Shown here piece after piece: positions 51,592-60,222 of a stretch of 64,000 nt of DNA. This DNA is from Oscillospiraceae bacterium (GTDB lineage: Bacteria > Bacillota > Clostridia > Oscillospirales > Oscillospiraceae): contig JAFSCD010000007.1 in NCBI GenBank assembly GCA_017436955.1, forward strand, positions 1-64,000. Reading direction: 5' to 3'. Below the pieces are notes generated by a model. That model was not told where the DNA came from, searched no databases, and saw only the letters and a program-made list of their open reading frames with translations. Numbering within the stretch: position 1 is the stretch's first letter; every line of letters begins with the position of its first letter. A program made the translations under genes and the position numbers.

Positions 51592-52923
51592 TTAACCTCC
51601 CAAGATAAGGGTTTTTATTACCACCGGCAGCGCCGGACCAACGGGCGATGCCACATCCAAAAAGCTCCCTTCCTCCAGCACCACGCTGTCGATGCAAAGG
51701 CAGGGTCTAACATCCGGCAGCCGCAGGGCGATGGCCTGCCCCAGCGCCTTCGCCATATCCTGCTGCAGCGCCACGTATACCGGGTGCTGCCCCACACCTG
51801 CCACGATCTGCTCCGCAAGGCTTACCACCTGGGCATAGCTTGGGGAGGAAAACCCCTCCATCGCCAGTACCGCCGCGCCGTCGCGCAGCTCTATCCGCTG
51901 TCTGATTTGTGACGGCTCCGTAATTGTCACCACCGGCAGATTTTTCAGAGGAAAGGTCACGTTTTTATAGAAAACCGTACTGCCCGAAAGCTGGGCGCTG
52001 TGGCAGCCGGCACCGATCACCGTTGCCCGGATGGTCTGCTCCCCAAGACGGTACTGCCCTGCGCAAAGCCGGCTTTTCCGGATGGCTTTCCCCAGGCCGG
52101 GACCAATATCCCCAAAGGCGAGCTCTGCTCGCTCCTTTTCGATGCAATCCGCTACACCGCCGGAAAAGGAAATTACCAGATCTCCCTTCGGCAGCGCCTG
52201 CAGCCAGCTTTCGCAGCTTCCGGCTTCTTCGGTCCAGAAGTGCCGCAGCAGAGCATCTGCCTGCCGCAAGCCGGCAGCCATTTCCAGCGCCTGCACCAGT
52301 TTTTCCACAGTTTCCTGCAGGTTTTGGGAAAAGTCCTGCAGCACCGGCGAAACATAAAGCAGCTCGCCCTGTTCGCTGAATTTCAGCAGCCGACCGCCCA
52401 CATTCAGGCAGCCGGTGGCGGTGATGCGCCCATCCTGGATCAGCGCCAGATTGCTGGTGCCGCCGCCGATGTCCATATGCAGCACGGTTTTTCCGGTTTG
52501 CTCCGAAAATTTCACAGCTCCGGCACCCTTTGCCGCCAGCACACTTTCCAAATCCGGTCCGGCTGTCGCCACCACGAAATCCCCGGCAAATTCGCTTAAA
52601 TTCTCCAAAACCGCCCGGGCATTTTCCTTTCGGGAGGTCTCCCCGGTGATGATCACCGCGCCGGTGTCCAGCTCCTCCCGTTTGACCCCGGCGGCTTTAT
52701 ATTCTGCCTCCACGATCTCCCTTATGGCTGCGCCGTCCACCAGATCCTGCCCCACCAGAGGTGTAAAATACACCGGGCTGCGGTACAGGATTTTCCGCTC
52801 CGTGATCGCCATTTTCGGCACGGCAAAAGCGCCGGCCTGATTCTGGATCTGCAGCTCCGAGATCACCAGCTGGGTGGTGGTCGTTCCCACATCCAGCCCC
52901 ACACTGCGCAAGGCTTCACCCAC
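51592..52923 (-). CDS. eutA: Ethanolamine ammonia-lyase reactivating factor EutA
   Basis: 443 aa with an actin-like fold: SVGLDVGTTTTQLVISEL, HMDIGGGTSNLALI. EutA removes damaged cobalamin from EutBC. The gene overlaps eutG by 8 nt and pduL follows directly. Confidence 0.93.
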   Translation of the reverse strand: MGEALRSVGLDVGTTTTQLVISELQIQNQAGAFAVPKMAITERKILYRSPVYFTPLVGQDLVDGAAIREIVEAEYKAAGVKREELDTGAVIITGETSRKENARAVLENLSEFAGDFVVATAGPDLESVLAAKGAGAVKFSEQTGKTVLHMDIGGGTSNLALIQDGRITATGCLNVGGRLLKFSEQGELLYVSPVLQDFSQNLQETVEKLVQALEMAAGLRQADALLRHFWTEEAGSCESWLQALPKGDLVISFSGGVADCIEKERAELAFGDIGPGLGKAIRKSRLCAGQYRLGEQTIRATVIGAGCHSAQLSGSTVFYKNVTFPLKNLPVVTITEPSQIRQRIELRDGAAVLAMEGFSSPSYAQVVSLAEQIVAGVGQHPVYVALQQDMAKALGQAIALRLPDVRPCLCIDSVVLEEGSFLDVASPVGPALPVVIKTLILGG

Positions 52924-53995
52924 GGCCCGTGACCTCTTCCAGCAGCTTTCGCAGCATCGCTTCCGTTACCGGCACCGGATTCGTCTGACAGCAGGGATCC
53001 TTCAGCGCCGCTGCCAGGATCTCATCGGCTCTGCGCCATACCTCCCGGGGCTCCACCCCGGCCTGCGCCAACGTTTCCGGCAGCTTCAGCTCCCGGCGCA
53101 GCCGCACCAGGGCGTTTTTCAAATTCCGCACCGCAATGGTATCCACGCTGCCGCCAAAGCCGGCTGTCCGGGCAAGCGCCGCGTATTTTTCCCCGGCAGC
53201 CCCGTTCAGGCTGATGACCGCCGGCAGCAAAATGGCATTGAGCCGCCCGTGGGGAACGTGAAACATACCGCCCAAGCTGTGGGCCATGGCGTGGCACACG
53301 CCCAGACCTGCCTGGGTAAATGCCATACCTGCCATCGTCGCGGCGATATGCACCTTGCCCCGTACCTGCGTCTGCCCGGAAAAGGAAGCCGGCAGCGCCT
53401 CAAAAGCGCAGCAAAAAGCATCCTTCGCCAGCGCATCGGTGAAGGGACTCGCGTTTTTCGCAACCAGCGCCTCCAGTGCGTGCGAAAGCACATCAAAGCC
53501 GCCATCCGCCACCAATCCGGGCGGCAGCCCCGTCAGCAGATCCGCATCCAGGATCGCCAGCTCCGGGCGCAAGCGGCTGTCGATCAGCGGATGCTTAACA
53601 TTATTGTGGGTCAAAATGGCGAAATCCGTCACCTCTGATCCCGAGCCGGAGGTGGTGGGAATGGCGATCAGCCGCACATTTCCCCCGGCAAAGTGCAGCA
53701 TCGCCTTGGCGCAATCCATAGCGCTGCCGCCGCCCAGCGCCACCAGCATATCCGGCGCGAATTCTCTTACCGCCGCCGTTCCCTCTGCCACCAGCTCCAC
53801 CGTGGGATCGGGCTGTACCCGGTCAAACAGCTTTACCTGCTGCGCGTTTGCGGCATCCGCGACCGCCTGCGCCAGCCCGTTTTTGGCAAAGAAGGGGTCT
53901 GTAACCACCATCAGCTTCTTCGCACCCACATTCCGCAGCGTCTGCACCGCGCCGGCACCGCAGACGATCTTTGTTCCAATCGAAAATTCCTTCAT
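52916..53995 (-). CDS. eutG: Iron-containing alcohol dehydrogenase, EutG-type
   Basis: 359 aa. GGGSAMDCAKAM binds nucleotide; the iron ligands appear around HAMAHSLGGMFHVPHGRLNA. It reduces acetaldehyde to ethanol and so recycles NADH. First gene of the eut operon. GGCGGTG is a weak ribosome site; no sigma-A promoter of good quality was seen upstream, only the small palindrome ATCAT-N5-ATGAT at 54030-54044. Confidence 0.9.
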   Translation of the reverse strand: MKEFSIGTKIVCGAGAVQTLRNVGAKKLMVVTDPFFAKNGLAQAVADAANAQQVKLFDRVQPDPTVELVAEGTAAVREFAPDMLVALGGGSAMDCAKAMLHFAGGNVRLIAIPTTSGSGSEVTDFAILTHNNVKHPLIDSRLRPELAILDADLLTGLPPGLVADGGFDVLSHALEALVAKNASPFTDALAKDAFCCAFEALPASFSGQTQVRGKVHIAATMAGMAFTQAGLGVCHAMAHSLGGMFHVPHGRLNAILLPAVISLNGAAGEKYAALARTAGFGGSVDTIAVRNLKNALVRLRRELKLPETLAQAGVEPREVWRRADEILAAALKDPCCQTNPVPVTEAMLRKLLEEVTGRG

Positions 53996-54088
53996 TCAAC
54001 GCACCGCCTTTTGATGCCAGTATTCCCCAATCATCACAAATGATGTATGAAAATTAGGAAAATATCGGGATTTTTTCCGTTTTCCTTG

Positions 54089-54117
54089 TTGACAAACCAA
54101 AAATGTTCGGCTATAAT
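54089..54117 (+). promoter_or_regulatory. Consensus sigma-A promoter of rpsF-ssb-rpsR
   Basis: TTGACA at 54089-54094, 17-nt spacer, TATAAT at 54112-54117. Confidence 0.9.
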
Positions 54118-54123
54118 ACTTTA

Positions 54124-54180
54124 GCCTGCGTGTGCAGGCATATCCTTGCTTCCGGCGGCGCCGGAGGCCAAAAGTCCAAA
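54124..54180 (+). ncRNA. Structured rpsF leader, possible S6:S18 binding site
   Basis: Two hairpins in a row: GCCTGC-GTGT-GCAGGC (54124-54139) and CTTCCGGC-GGC-GCCGGAGG (54149-54167). The leader has a CCG-containing loop region as in known rpsF leaders, where an S6:S18 complex binds. I cannot fold it here. Confidence 0.5.
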
Positions 54181-54196
54181 AGGAGGTGCAAACAAC

Positions 54197-54493
54197 ATGG
54201 CTAAGATCACCGGTAAGTACGAGGTGCTCTACATCATCGACGCTGAACTGAGCGAGGAGAGCATCAACGCACTTGTGGAAAAGTTCAAGGCAATGGTGGA
54301 GGCGGAGGGTACTCTGCTGAACATTGATCTGTGGGGCAAGCGCCGTCTGGCCTATCTGGTCAACGACAAGCCCGAGGGTTACTATGTTCTGATGAATTTC
54401 GAGAGCAAGCCCGATTTCCCCGCCGAGATGGAGCGCGTTATGAAGATCACCGAAGGTGTCATGCGCTGCCTGACCACCGCAGTGGAGGAGTAA
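54197..54493 (+). CDS. rpsF: 30S ribosomal protein S6
   Basis: 98 aa. KYEVLYIIDAELSEE and GKRRLAYLVNDKPEGYYVLMNF are the S6 signature. It pairs with S18. AAAAGGAGG stands 11 nt before the ATG. First gene of the rpsF-ssb-rpsR unit, the usual arrangement in Firmicutes. Confidence 0.97.
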   Translation: MAKITGKYEVLYIIDAELSEESINALVEKFKAMVEAEGTLLNIDLWGKRRLAYLVNDKPEGYYVLMNFESKPDFPAEMERVMKITEGVMRCLTTAVEE

Positions 54494-54497
54494 GATT

Positions 54498-54950
54498 ATG
54501 CTCAACCACATCACTATCATGGGTCGTCTGACCCGCGAACCCGAACTTCGCCGTACCGGCAGCGGTATCGCCGTTGCCAGCTTTACCGTAGCTGTTGACA
54601 GAGATTTCTCCGGCAGAGACGGCGGCGAAAAGGAAACCGATTTCATTGACTGTGTCGCTTGGAGACAGACCGGCGAATTCGTCGGCAAGTATTTCACCAA
54701 GGGCTCTATGATCGTGGTTTCCGGCCGGCTCCAGATTCGCCCCTGGACCGACAAGGAAGGTAACAAGCGCCGCACCGCAGAAGTGGTCGCAGACAATGTC
54801 TACTTCGGCGAAAGCAAGCGCAGCGAGGGTACTCCCTCCACCGGCAGCTACACTGCTCCTGCAGGTAACTTCGGCGGTTATGCTGCTCCTGCTGCTCCCG
54901 CATCCGATTTCGCGATGCTGGAGGATGACGACGCACAGCTTCCCTTCTAA
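54498..54950 (+). CDS. ssb: Single-stranded DNA-binding protein
   Basis: 150 aa. N-terminal OB fold beginning MLNHITIMGRLTREPELRRT, then a Gly/Ala/Pro-rich tail and the acidic tip DDDAQLPF that recruits partners. 4 nt after rpsF. Confidence 0.97.
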   Translation: MLNHITIMGRLTREPELRRTGSGIAVASFTVAVDRDFSGRDGGEKETDFIDCVAWRQTGEFVGKYFTKGSMIVVSGRLQIRPWTDKEGNKRRTAEVVADNVYFGESKRSEGTPSTGSYTAPAGNFGGYAAPAAPASDFAMLEDDDAQLPF

Positions 54951-54992
54951 AAACTTGACTTTTCTACTAGACTTACGAAGGAGGTAATCTTC

Positions 54993-55229
54993 ATGGCTAA
55001 CGAACAGCGTGTTCGCCCCCGCAAGCGCAAGAAGGTTTGCGCATTTTGCGTGGAGAAGGCAACCGGCATTGATTACAAGGACACCGCAAAGCTGCGCCGT
55101 TTCCTGTCCGAGCGTGGTAAGATCCTGCCCCGCCGTACCACCGGAACCTGCGCTGCCCATCAGCGTGATCTGACCACCGCTATCAAGCGCGCCCGTCACA
55201 TCGCTCTGCTGCCCTATGTTGCTGACTAA
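54993..55229 (+). CDS. rpsR: 30S ribosomal protein S18
   Basis: 78 aa. A basic N-terminus ([14 protein letters not shown]) with a Cys pair, [23 protein letters not shown] and [15 protein letters not shown]. The CxxC hints at a zinc-binding form of S18. Followed by a terminator. Confidence 0.97.
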   Translation: MANEQRVRPRKRKKVCAFCVEKATGIDYKDTAKLRRFLSERGKILPRRTTGTCAAHQRDLTTAIKRARHIALLPYVAD

Positions 55230-55237
55230 CTGAAACA

Positions 55238-55271
55238 AAAAGCCTGCTGCATCCGCAGCAGGCTTTTTATT
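55238..55271 (+). terminator. Intrinsic terminator of rpsF-ssb-rpsR
   Basis: AAAGCCTGCTGC / GCAGCAGGCTTT stem followed by TTT. Directly after it, 55287-55308, there is a lone family A-like hairpin (CTTCCCCTGGGGGAAG). Confidence 0.92.
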
Positions 55272-55331
55272 TTAGAACGCACCCCTGCCTTCCCCTGGGG
55301 GAAGCCTTTTAATAAAATAGAAAAATCCCGG

Positions 55332-55360
55332 TTGACTTTTCTTCGTGAAAATGTTATGAT
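55332..55360 (+). promoter_or_regulatory. Sigma-A promoter of the ZTP riboswitch operon
   Basis: TTGACT at 55332-55337, 17-nt spacer, TATGAT at 55355-55360. Confidence 0.82.
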
Positions 55361-55392
55361 TTTGGTAGAAAGATCCGCCTTTGCGGATCGTT

Positions 55393-55505
55393 ATACAGGT
55401 CGCATAACTGACGGTGATCGCAGGGTACTGCGGGGGAGTGTGACCGTAAATTACGCCGACCGTCTGGGCAATTCGATGGATAGTGATCGAATTGCTTTTT
55501 TGTTT
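55393..55505 (+). ncRNA. ZTP (pfl) riboswitch with terminator
   Basis: The conserved pfl blocks are present in order: CGCATAACTGACGG, GGGGGAGTGTGACCG and CGCCGACCGTCTGGGC. The 3' block runs straight into a terminator stem (GCAATTCGAT / ATCGAATTGC, then TTTTTT) at 55468-55502, so ZTP binding would prevent termination. A small GATCCGC hairpin lies before the aptamer (55372-55389). ZTP/ZMP accumulates when 10-formyl-THF is short; the downstream genes fhs, fchA and folD fit this signal. Confidence 0.88.
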
Positions 55506-55530
55506 CTATTACGCATAAAGGAGAAAAATT

Positions 55531-56475
55531 ATGGAATTCAAGTACAAAGGACTGACTGCCCAGCTGCCCTCCCACACCGTTACCGACGAGGAGGTCGACC
55601 GCCAGCTGCAGCGCCTTGTGCAGCAGACGCCCCGTTTCATCGAGGTCACCGGACGTCCCACCGAAAGCGGTGATGAGATCGTGCTGGATTACGCCGGCTT
55701 CTGCGACGGCGAGCAATTCGCCGGCGGCACCGCCGAGAATCAGACCCTGGTGCTGGGAAGCGGCACCTTCATCCCCGGCTTTGAGGAGCAGCTCATCGGC
55801 AAAAACGTGGGCGACAAGGTCACCGTGGAGGTCACCTTCCCGGCGCAGTACCACTCCGAAGCCCTGGCCGGCAAGCCGGCGCAGTTCCACTGCACCATCC
55901 ACAGCATCCGCATCCGCTCCGCTTACGAGCTGGACGATACCTTCGCCCAGGAGGTCGGCGGCTGCGAATCTCTGGACGCCTTCGTGCTGAAGCTGCGCCG
56001 CAGTATGCAGGCCTATGCCGATCAGCAGGGCGAAATGGAGCTGCAGGAGCAGCTGCTGAAGCTGGCTGCCGAAACCTTGGACTTTACCCCCGACGAGGCC
56101 GCCGTGGAAGCGGAGCTGGATATTATGATGCAGACCATGCGCGGCCAGCTGGCACGGCAGGGCGCCACCCTTGAGATGTACTGCCAGTTTATGAACACCG
56201 ACGAAAAGACCCTGCGTGAAGAAGGCCGGGCAACCGCCGTCGCGCAGCTTCGCAACAAGGCTACCGTGGCAAAGATCGTGGAGCTGGAAGGTCTCACGCC
56301 TTCCCAGGATGAGATCACCCTGATGCTGGAGGCCATCTGCCGCCAGAACGGTCTTACCATGGAGCAGCTTCGGGACTGCTACGATCAGCAGCTGGAGGAC
56401 GCGGTAATGCAAAGCGTGCTGACGACCAAGGTGCTGAATTTCATCCGGGAGCACGCCGTCATCACCACCGCGTAA
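55531..56475 (+). CDS. Trigger-factor-like peptidyl-prolyl isomerase lacking the ribosome-binding domain
   Basis: 314 aa. The N-terminal ~20 residues are followed directly by the FKBP-like PPIase domain (about 45-125: SGDEIVLDYAGFCDGEQFAGGTA, LGSGTFIPGFEEQLIG) and the helical C-terminal chaperone domain of trigger factor. The ribosome-binding N-terminal domain (GFRxGxxP signature) is absent, so it cannot dock at L23 as TF does. It is the first gene behind the ZTP riboswitch, an unusual place for a chaperone. AAAGGAG precedes the ATG. Confidence 0.85.
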   Translation: MEFKYKGLTAQLPSHTVTDEEVDRQLQRLVQQTPRFIEVTGRPTESGDEIVLDYAGFCDGEQFAGGTAENQTLVLGSGTFIPGFEEQLIGKNVGDKVTVEVTFPAQYHSEALAGKPAQFHCTIHSIRIRSAYELDDTFAQEVGGCESLDAFVLKLRRSMQAYADQQGEMELQEQLLKLAAETLDFTPDEAAVEAELDIMMQTMRGQLARQGATLEMYCQFMNTDEKTLREEGRATAVAQLRNKATVAKIVELEGLTPSQDEITLMLEAICRQNGLTMEQLRDCYDQQLEDAVMQSVLTTKVLNFIREHAVITTA

Positions 56476-56511
56476 ATCAATCTGTAAATCACCCACGCCG
56501 GCTTCTATGCG

Positions 56512-56540
56512 TTGACTTATTATCCATCGGATGATAAAAT
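56512..56540 (+). promoter_or_regulatory. Second sigma-A promoter, in front of fhs
   Basis: TTGACT at 56512-56517, 17-nt spacer, TAAAAT at 56535-56540. It would let fhs be expressed without the riboswitch. Confidence 0.7.
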
Positions 56541-56582
56541 ATTTACACTTGGGAGCCTGCTGATATTAAGGAGGACAACACT

Positions 56583-58391
56583 ATGGCAATCACATTTGTG
56601 GACGGTAAATACGTAGCCGAGGACGGCACTGTAAAGCTGGATCCTACTGTCTATAAGGACTGGCAGATCGCAGAGGAAGCAGAAAAGAGTCTGCCTTCTG
56701 TTGACTATTTCCGGGAAAAGCTGGGTCTGCTGCCCGACGAGATCATCCCCTACGGCAAGACCCCCAAGATCGACTTCATCAAGGTCATGAGCCGCCTCAA
56801 GGACAAGCCCGACGGCAAGTTCATCGAAGTCACCGCCATCACCCCCACCCCCTTCGGTGAAGGCAAATCCACCGTTTCTCTGGGTCTGATCGAAGGTCTT
56901 GGCTATATTGGCAAGAATGTCGGCGGCGCTCTGCGTCAGCCCTCCGGTGGTCCCACCATGAACGTCAAGGGTACCGCTGCCGGTGGCGGCAACGCCCTTC
57001 TGATGCCTATGACCGAGTTCTCCCTGGGTCTGACCGGCGATATCAACGACATTATGAACGCCCACAATCTGGCGATGGTGGCACTGACCTCCCGTATGCA
57101 GCACGAGCGCAACAACACCGACGAATGGCTGGCAAAGAAGGGCTTAAAGCGCCTGGACATCGACCCCAAGCGCATCGAAATGGGCTGGGTCATCGACTTC
57201 TGCGCCCAGAGCCTGCGCAATATCATCATCGGTATGGGCGGCCGTCTGGACGGCTTTATGATGGAAAGTAAGTTCGGCATCGCCGTTGGCTCCGAGCTGA
57301 TGGCAATTCTGGCAGTTGCCAGGGATCTGAAGGATCTGCGCGAGCGTATCGGCAAGATTGTTGTGGCGTACAGCCGCAGCGGCGAGCCCGTCACCTGCGA
57401 GGATCTGGATGTTGCCGGCGCTATGACCGCCTGGATGCGTAACACCATCAACCCCACTATGTGCTACTCCGTGGAGCATCAGCCGGTGCTGATCCACGCC
57501 GGCCCCTTTGCCAACATCGCCATCGGCCAGTCCTCCGTGATCGCTGACCGTCTGGCCCTGAAGCTGTTTGATTACCACGTCACCGAGTCCGGCTTCGCCG
57601 CCGACATCGGCTTCGAAAAATTCTGGAACGTCAAGACCCGTCTTTCCGGGCTGACCCCCAACGTTTCCGTTCTGGTGGCCACCGTCCGCGCCCTGAAGAT
57701 GCACGGCGGCGGTCCCAAGGTCACTCCCGGCGCGCCGCTGCCCAAGGAGTATACCGAGGAGAATCTGGAGCTGCTGGAAAAGGGCACCTGCAATCTGTTC
57801 CACCACGTTGCCACCATCCAGAAATCCGGCATCAACCCGGTGGTCTGCATTAACCGCTTCTACACCGACACCGATGCAGAGGTGGCTCTGCTGAAGAAGC
57901 TGTGCGCCGAGCGCGGCATCCGCTGCGCGGAATCCAACCACTGGCGCTACGGCGGCGAAGGCGCTGCCGAGCTGGCACGTGTGGTGGTGGAGGCCTGCGA
58001 GGATCCCGTGGAGGTCAAATTCCTCTACGATCTTCAGATGCCCCTGCGTCAGCGTGTGGAGCTGATCGCCAAGGAGGTCTACGGTGCCGACGGTGTGGAT
58101 TGGGCGCCGCTGGCTGTGGAAAAAGCACAGCGCTTTGAAAGCGATCCCAAGTACGCCGACTACTGCACCATGATGGTAAAGACCCATCTGTCCCTTTCCG
58201 ACGATCCCGCCAAGAAGGGCGTGCCCACCGGCTGGAGACTGGCTGTCCGTGACATTCTGGAATACGGCGGCGCCAAGTTCCTTTGCCCCATGGCCGGCAC
58301 CATCTCCATGATGCCCGGCACCGCTGCCGACCCGGCTTACCGCCGTGTGGACGTGGACACCGAGACCGGCAAGGTCAGCGGCTTGTTCTAA
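56583..58391 (+). CDS. fhs: Formate-tetrahydrofolate ligase
   Basis: 602 aa, about 45 residues longer than most Fhs (556 aa), mainly at the N-terminus. ATP site [26 protein letters not shown], and the final [21 protein letters not shown] block. It makes 10-formyl-THF from formate, ATP and THF, feeding purine synthesis or Wood-Ljungdahl-type reactions. AAGGAGG precedes the ATG. Confidence 0.96.
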   Translation: MAITFVDGKYVAEDGTVKLDPTVYKDWQIAEEAEKSLPSVDYFREKLGLLPDEIIPYGKTPKIDFIKVMSRLKDKPDGKFIEVTAITPTPFGEGKSTVSLGLIEGLGYIGKNVGGALRQPSGGPTMNVKGTAAGGGNALLMPMTEFSLGLTGDINDIMNAHNLAMVALTSRMQHERNNTDEWLAKKGLKRLDIDPKRIEMGWVIDFCAQSLRNIIIGMGGRLDGFMMESKFGIAVGSELMAILAVARDLKDLRERIGKIVVAYSRSGEPVTCEDLDVAGAMTAWMRNTINPTMCYSVEHQPVLIHAGPFANIAIGQSSVIADRLALKLFDYHVTESGFAADIGFEKFWNVKTRLSGLTPNVSVLVATVRALKMHGGGPKVTPGAPLPKEYTEENLELLEKGTCNLFHHVATIQKSGINPVVCINRFYTDTDAEVALLKKLCAERGIRCAESNHWRYGGEGAAELARVVVEACEDPVEVKFLYDLQMPLRQRVELIAKEVYGADGVDWAPLAVEKAQRFESDPKYADYCTMMVKTHLSLSDDPAKKGVPTGWRLAVRDILEYGGAKFLCPMAGTISMMPGTAADPAYRRVDVDTETGKVSGLF

Positions 58392-58441
58392 GCAATCATA
58401 AAGCAGAGGCGCACCCCCGCCTCTGCTTTTGGAACATTTAT

Positions 58442-58548
58442 TGTAGGGATTGCCGTAGGGGCGAGCATCGCTCGTATATCTGAAGGCGTGTTTGTAGGGG
58501 CGGATGCCCACATCCGCCCGCGGGACGATGTAGGCATCGTCCCCTACA
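58442..58548 (+). repeat. Family C repeats between fhs and fchA
   Basis: 58493-58548 is a complete family C unit with GTAGGGG/CCCCTAC ends and two hairpins (GCGGATGCCCACATCCGC, GACGATGTAGGCATCGTC). It is identical over about 55 nt to the copy at 59234. A shorter GTAGGG and GCGAGC/GCTCGT palindrome lies just before it (58442-58475). Confidence 0.75.
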
Positions 58549-58584
58549 TTCATTCCCTCCATTTCCCAGAAAGGAGATCAACTT

Positions 58585-59205
58585 ATGGATATGACAACAA
58601 GATCCTGCCGCGAATTTGTGGATATTTTGGCATCCGATGCCCCCACTCCCGGTGGCGGCGGCGCTGCCGCGCTGGTTGGTGCCATTGGCACCGCGCTGGG
58701 CAATATGGTGGCCTCCCTGACCGTGGGCAGGCCCCGGTACGCCGCCGCAGAAGCGGAAATGACCGCGCTGAAGGCAAAATGCGACACTCTGCAGCAGGAA
58801 TTGCTGGCGCAGGTGGCAGCGGACGCAACGAATTTCCTGCCCCTTTCCGCAGCCTACGCCATTTCCAAGGACGATCCCGCCCGGGATAATGAGATGGAAA
58901 AAGCATTGATGCTTGCCTGCAAAACCCCGCTTCGCATTATGGAATTGTGCTGCGAAGCCATTGACTGCACAGCAATTTTCGCTGAAAAGGGAAGCCGTCT
59001 GGCGGTTTCCGATGCCGGCTGCGGCGCGGTTATCTGCAAGTCCGCTCTGCAGGCCGCATCTTTGAATGTCTTTACCAACACCAAGCTGATGAAAAACCGC
59101 AGCGTCGCCGACGAACTGAACACAAAGGCGACTGCTATGCTGGATAACTACTGCCCCATGGCTGATCAGATCTTCAACAGCGTCAAGGAATGCTTTTGCA
59201 TTTAA
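58585..59205 (+). CDS. fchA: Methenyltetrahydrofolate cyclohydrolase, FchA/FTCD-type
   Basis: 206 aa cyclodeaminase-like domain: PTPGGGGAAALVGAIGTALGNMVASLT is the diagnostic start and AGCGAVICKSALQAASLNVFTNTKLM the later helix. It interconverts 5,10-methenyl- and 10-formyl-THF. folD, which also has this activity, follows; the pair may divide direction or redox cofactor. AAAGGAG precedes the ATG. It is flanked on both sides by identical family C repeats. Confidence 0.92.
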   Translation: MDMTTRSCREFVDILASDAPTPGGGGAAALVGAIGTALGNMVASLTVGRPRYAAAEAEMTALKAKCDTLQQELLAQVAADATNFLPLSAAYAISKDDPARDNEMEKALMLACKTPLRIMELCCEAIDCTAIFAEKGSRLAVSDAGCGAVICKSALQAASLNVFTNTKLMKNRSVADELNTKATAMLDNYCPMADQIFNSVKECFCI

Positions 59206-59233
59206 TTTTCTATCACTGCACCAAACGCTTGTG

Positions 59234-59288
59234 CGTAGGGGCGGATGCCCACATCCGCCCGCGGGACGATGTAGGCATCGTCCCCTAC
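59234..59288 (+). repeat. Family C repeat between fchA and folD
   Basis: The same unit as at 58493, in the same orientation, identical over about 55 nt. Confidence 0.75.
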
Positions 59289-59332
59289 ATACGCGACTTA
59301 AAATTGCTATTTTTCTTTAGGAGGATTCACCA

Positions 59333-60208
59333 ATGGCCAAGATGTTACTTGGAACAGAAGTGAATAAAGCCATCGTTGCCGAGCTGCAGGCGCGCATCCG
59401 TGCGCTGCGCTCTCAGGGCATCACTCCCACCCTTGCCATCCTTCGTGTGGGAGAGAACGCAAGGGATCTTTCCTACGAAAGGGGCGCAACCGCCAAGGCA
59501 GAGCTGGTTGGTGTCAATATCAAGAGGTTCGTGCTGCCGGAAGATGCCGATAAGGCACAGATCTTGGCAGTAATTGACCAACTGAACGCCGACGAAAGCA
59601 TCCACGGCGTTCTGCTGTTCCGCCCGCTGCCGTACCACCTGAAAGATGACGAAAGCGAGATCTGCAACCGCCTGAAGCCGGAAAAGGACGTGGACGCAAT
59701 GACCCACCTTTCCAACGCCGGCGTATTTGAAAACCGCGGCGAGCTGGGCTTCACCCCCTGCACCGCCGCGGCGTGTATGGAAATTCTCGACCATTACAAT
59801 ATAGATTGCACCGGCAAAAACGCCGTGGTGATCGGTCGCAGCGCCGTTGTGGGCAAGCCCGTGGCGATGCTGCTGCTTCACCGCAACGCCACCGTAACGG
59901 TGTGCCACACAAAGACGAAGGGTCTTGCCGAAATCTGCCGGAATGCGGACATCATCATCTCCGCCGCCGGGAGGCTCGGCAGCCTGACCCGTGATTTTGT
60001 CAGCCCCGATCAGGTGATCATCGACGTTTCTATGAACTGGAATCCGGAGAAGATCACCCCCAAGGGCAAAGGTGGTATGTCCGGCGATGCCGTATTTGAG
60101 GAAGTAGAGCCCATCGTTGCCGCCATCACCCCCGTTCCCGGCGGCGTGGGCGCTGTCACGACAACGGTGCTGATGAAGCACGTGGTGGAGGCCGCTGAAA
60201 CAATCTGA
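59333..60208 (+). CDS. folD: Bifunctional methylene-THF dehydrogenase/methenyl-THF cyclohydrolase
   Basis: 291 aa. The catalytic Lys region SYERGATAKAELVG, GVLLFRPLPYHL, and the NAD(P) fold VVIGRSAVVGKPVAMLLL are present, with PVPGGVGAVTTTVL at the end. It makes 10-formyl-THF from methylene-THF. AGGAGG precedes the ATG. Confidence 0.96.
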   Translation: MAKMLLGTEVNKAIVAELQARIRALRSQGITPTLAILRVGENARDLSYERGATAKAELVGVNIKRFVLPEDADKAQILAVIDQLNADESIHGVLLFRPLPYHLKDDESEICNRLKPEKDVDAMTHLSNAGVFENRGELGFTPCTAAACMEILDHYNIDCTGKNAVVIGRSAVVGKPVAMLLLHRNATVTVCHTKTKGLAEICRNADIIISAAGRLGSLTRDFVSPDQVIIDVSMNWNPEKITPKGKGGMSGDAVFEEVEPIVAAITPVPGGVGAVTTTVLMKHVVEAAETI

Positions 60209-60222
60209 CCCCGGAGGTAGCT

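Noticed and set aside
44086..54120. EutVW-controlled antiterminator hairpins in the eut operon
   Set aside because: I saw no paired hexaloop stems before eutG, eutA or other eut genes, and no eutV/eutW genes.
55531..56475. Complete trigger factor (tig)
   Set aside because: The ribosome-binding N-terminal domain is missing, so it should not be named as full trigger factor.
58442..59288. CRISPR array
   Set aside because: The family C units are dispersed, palindromic over their whole length and separated by a gene, not by regular spacers; no cas genes are in the window.
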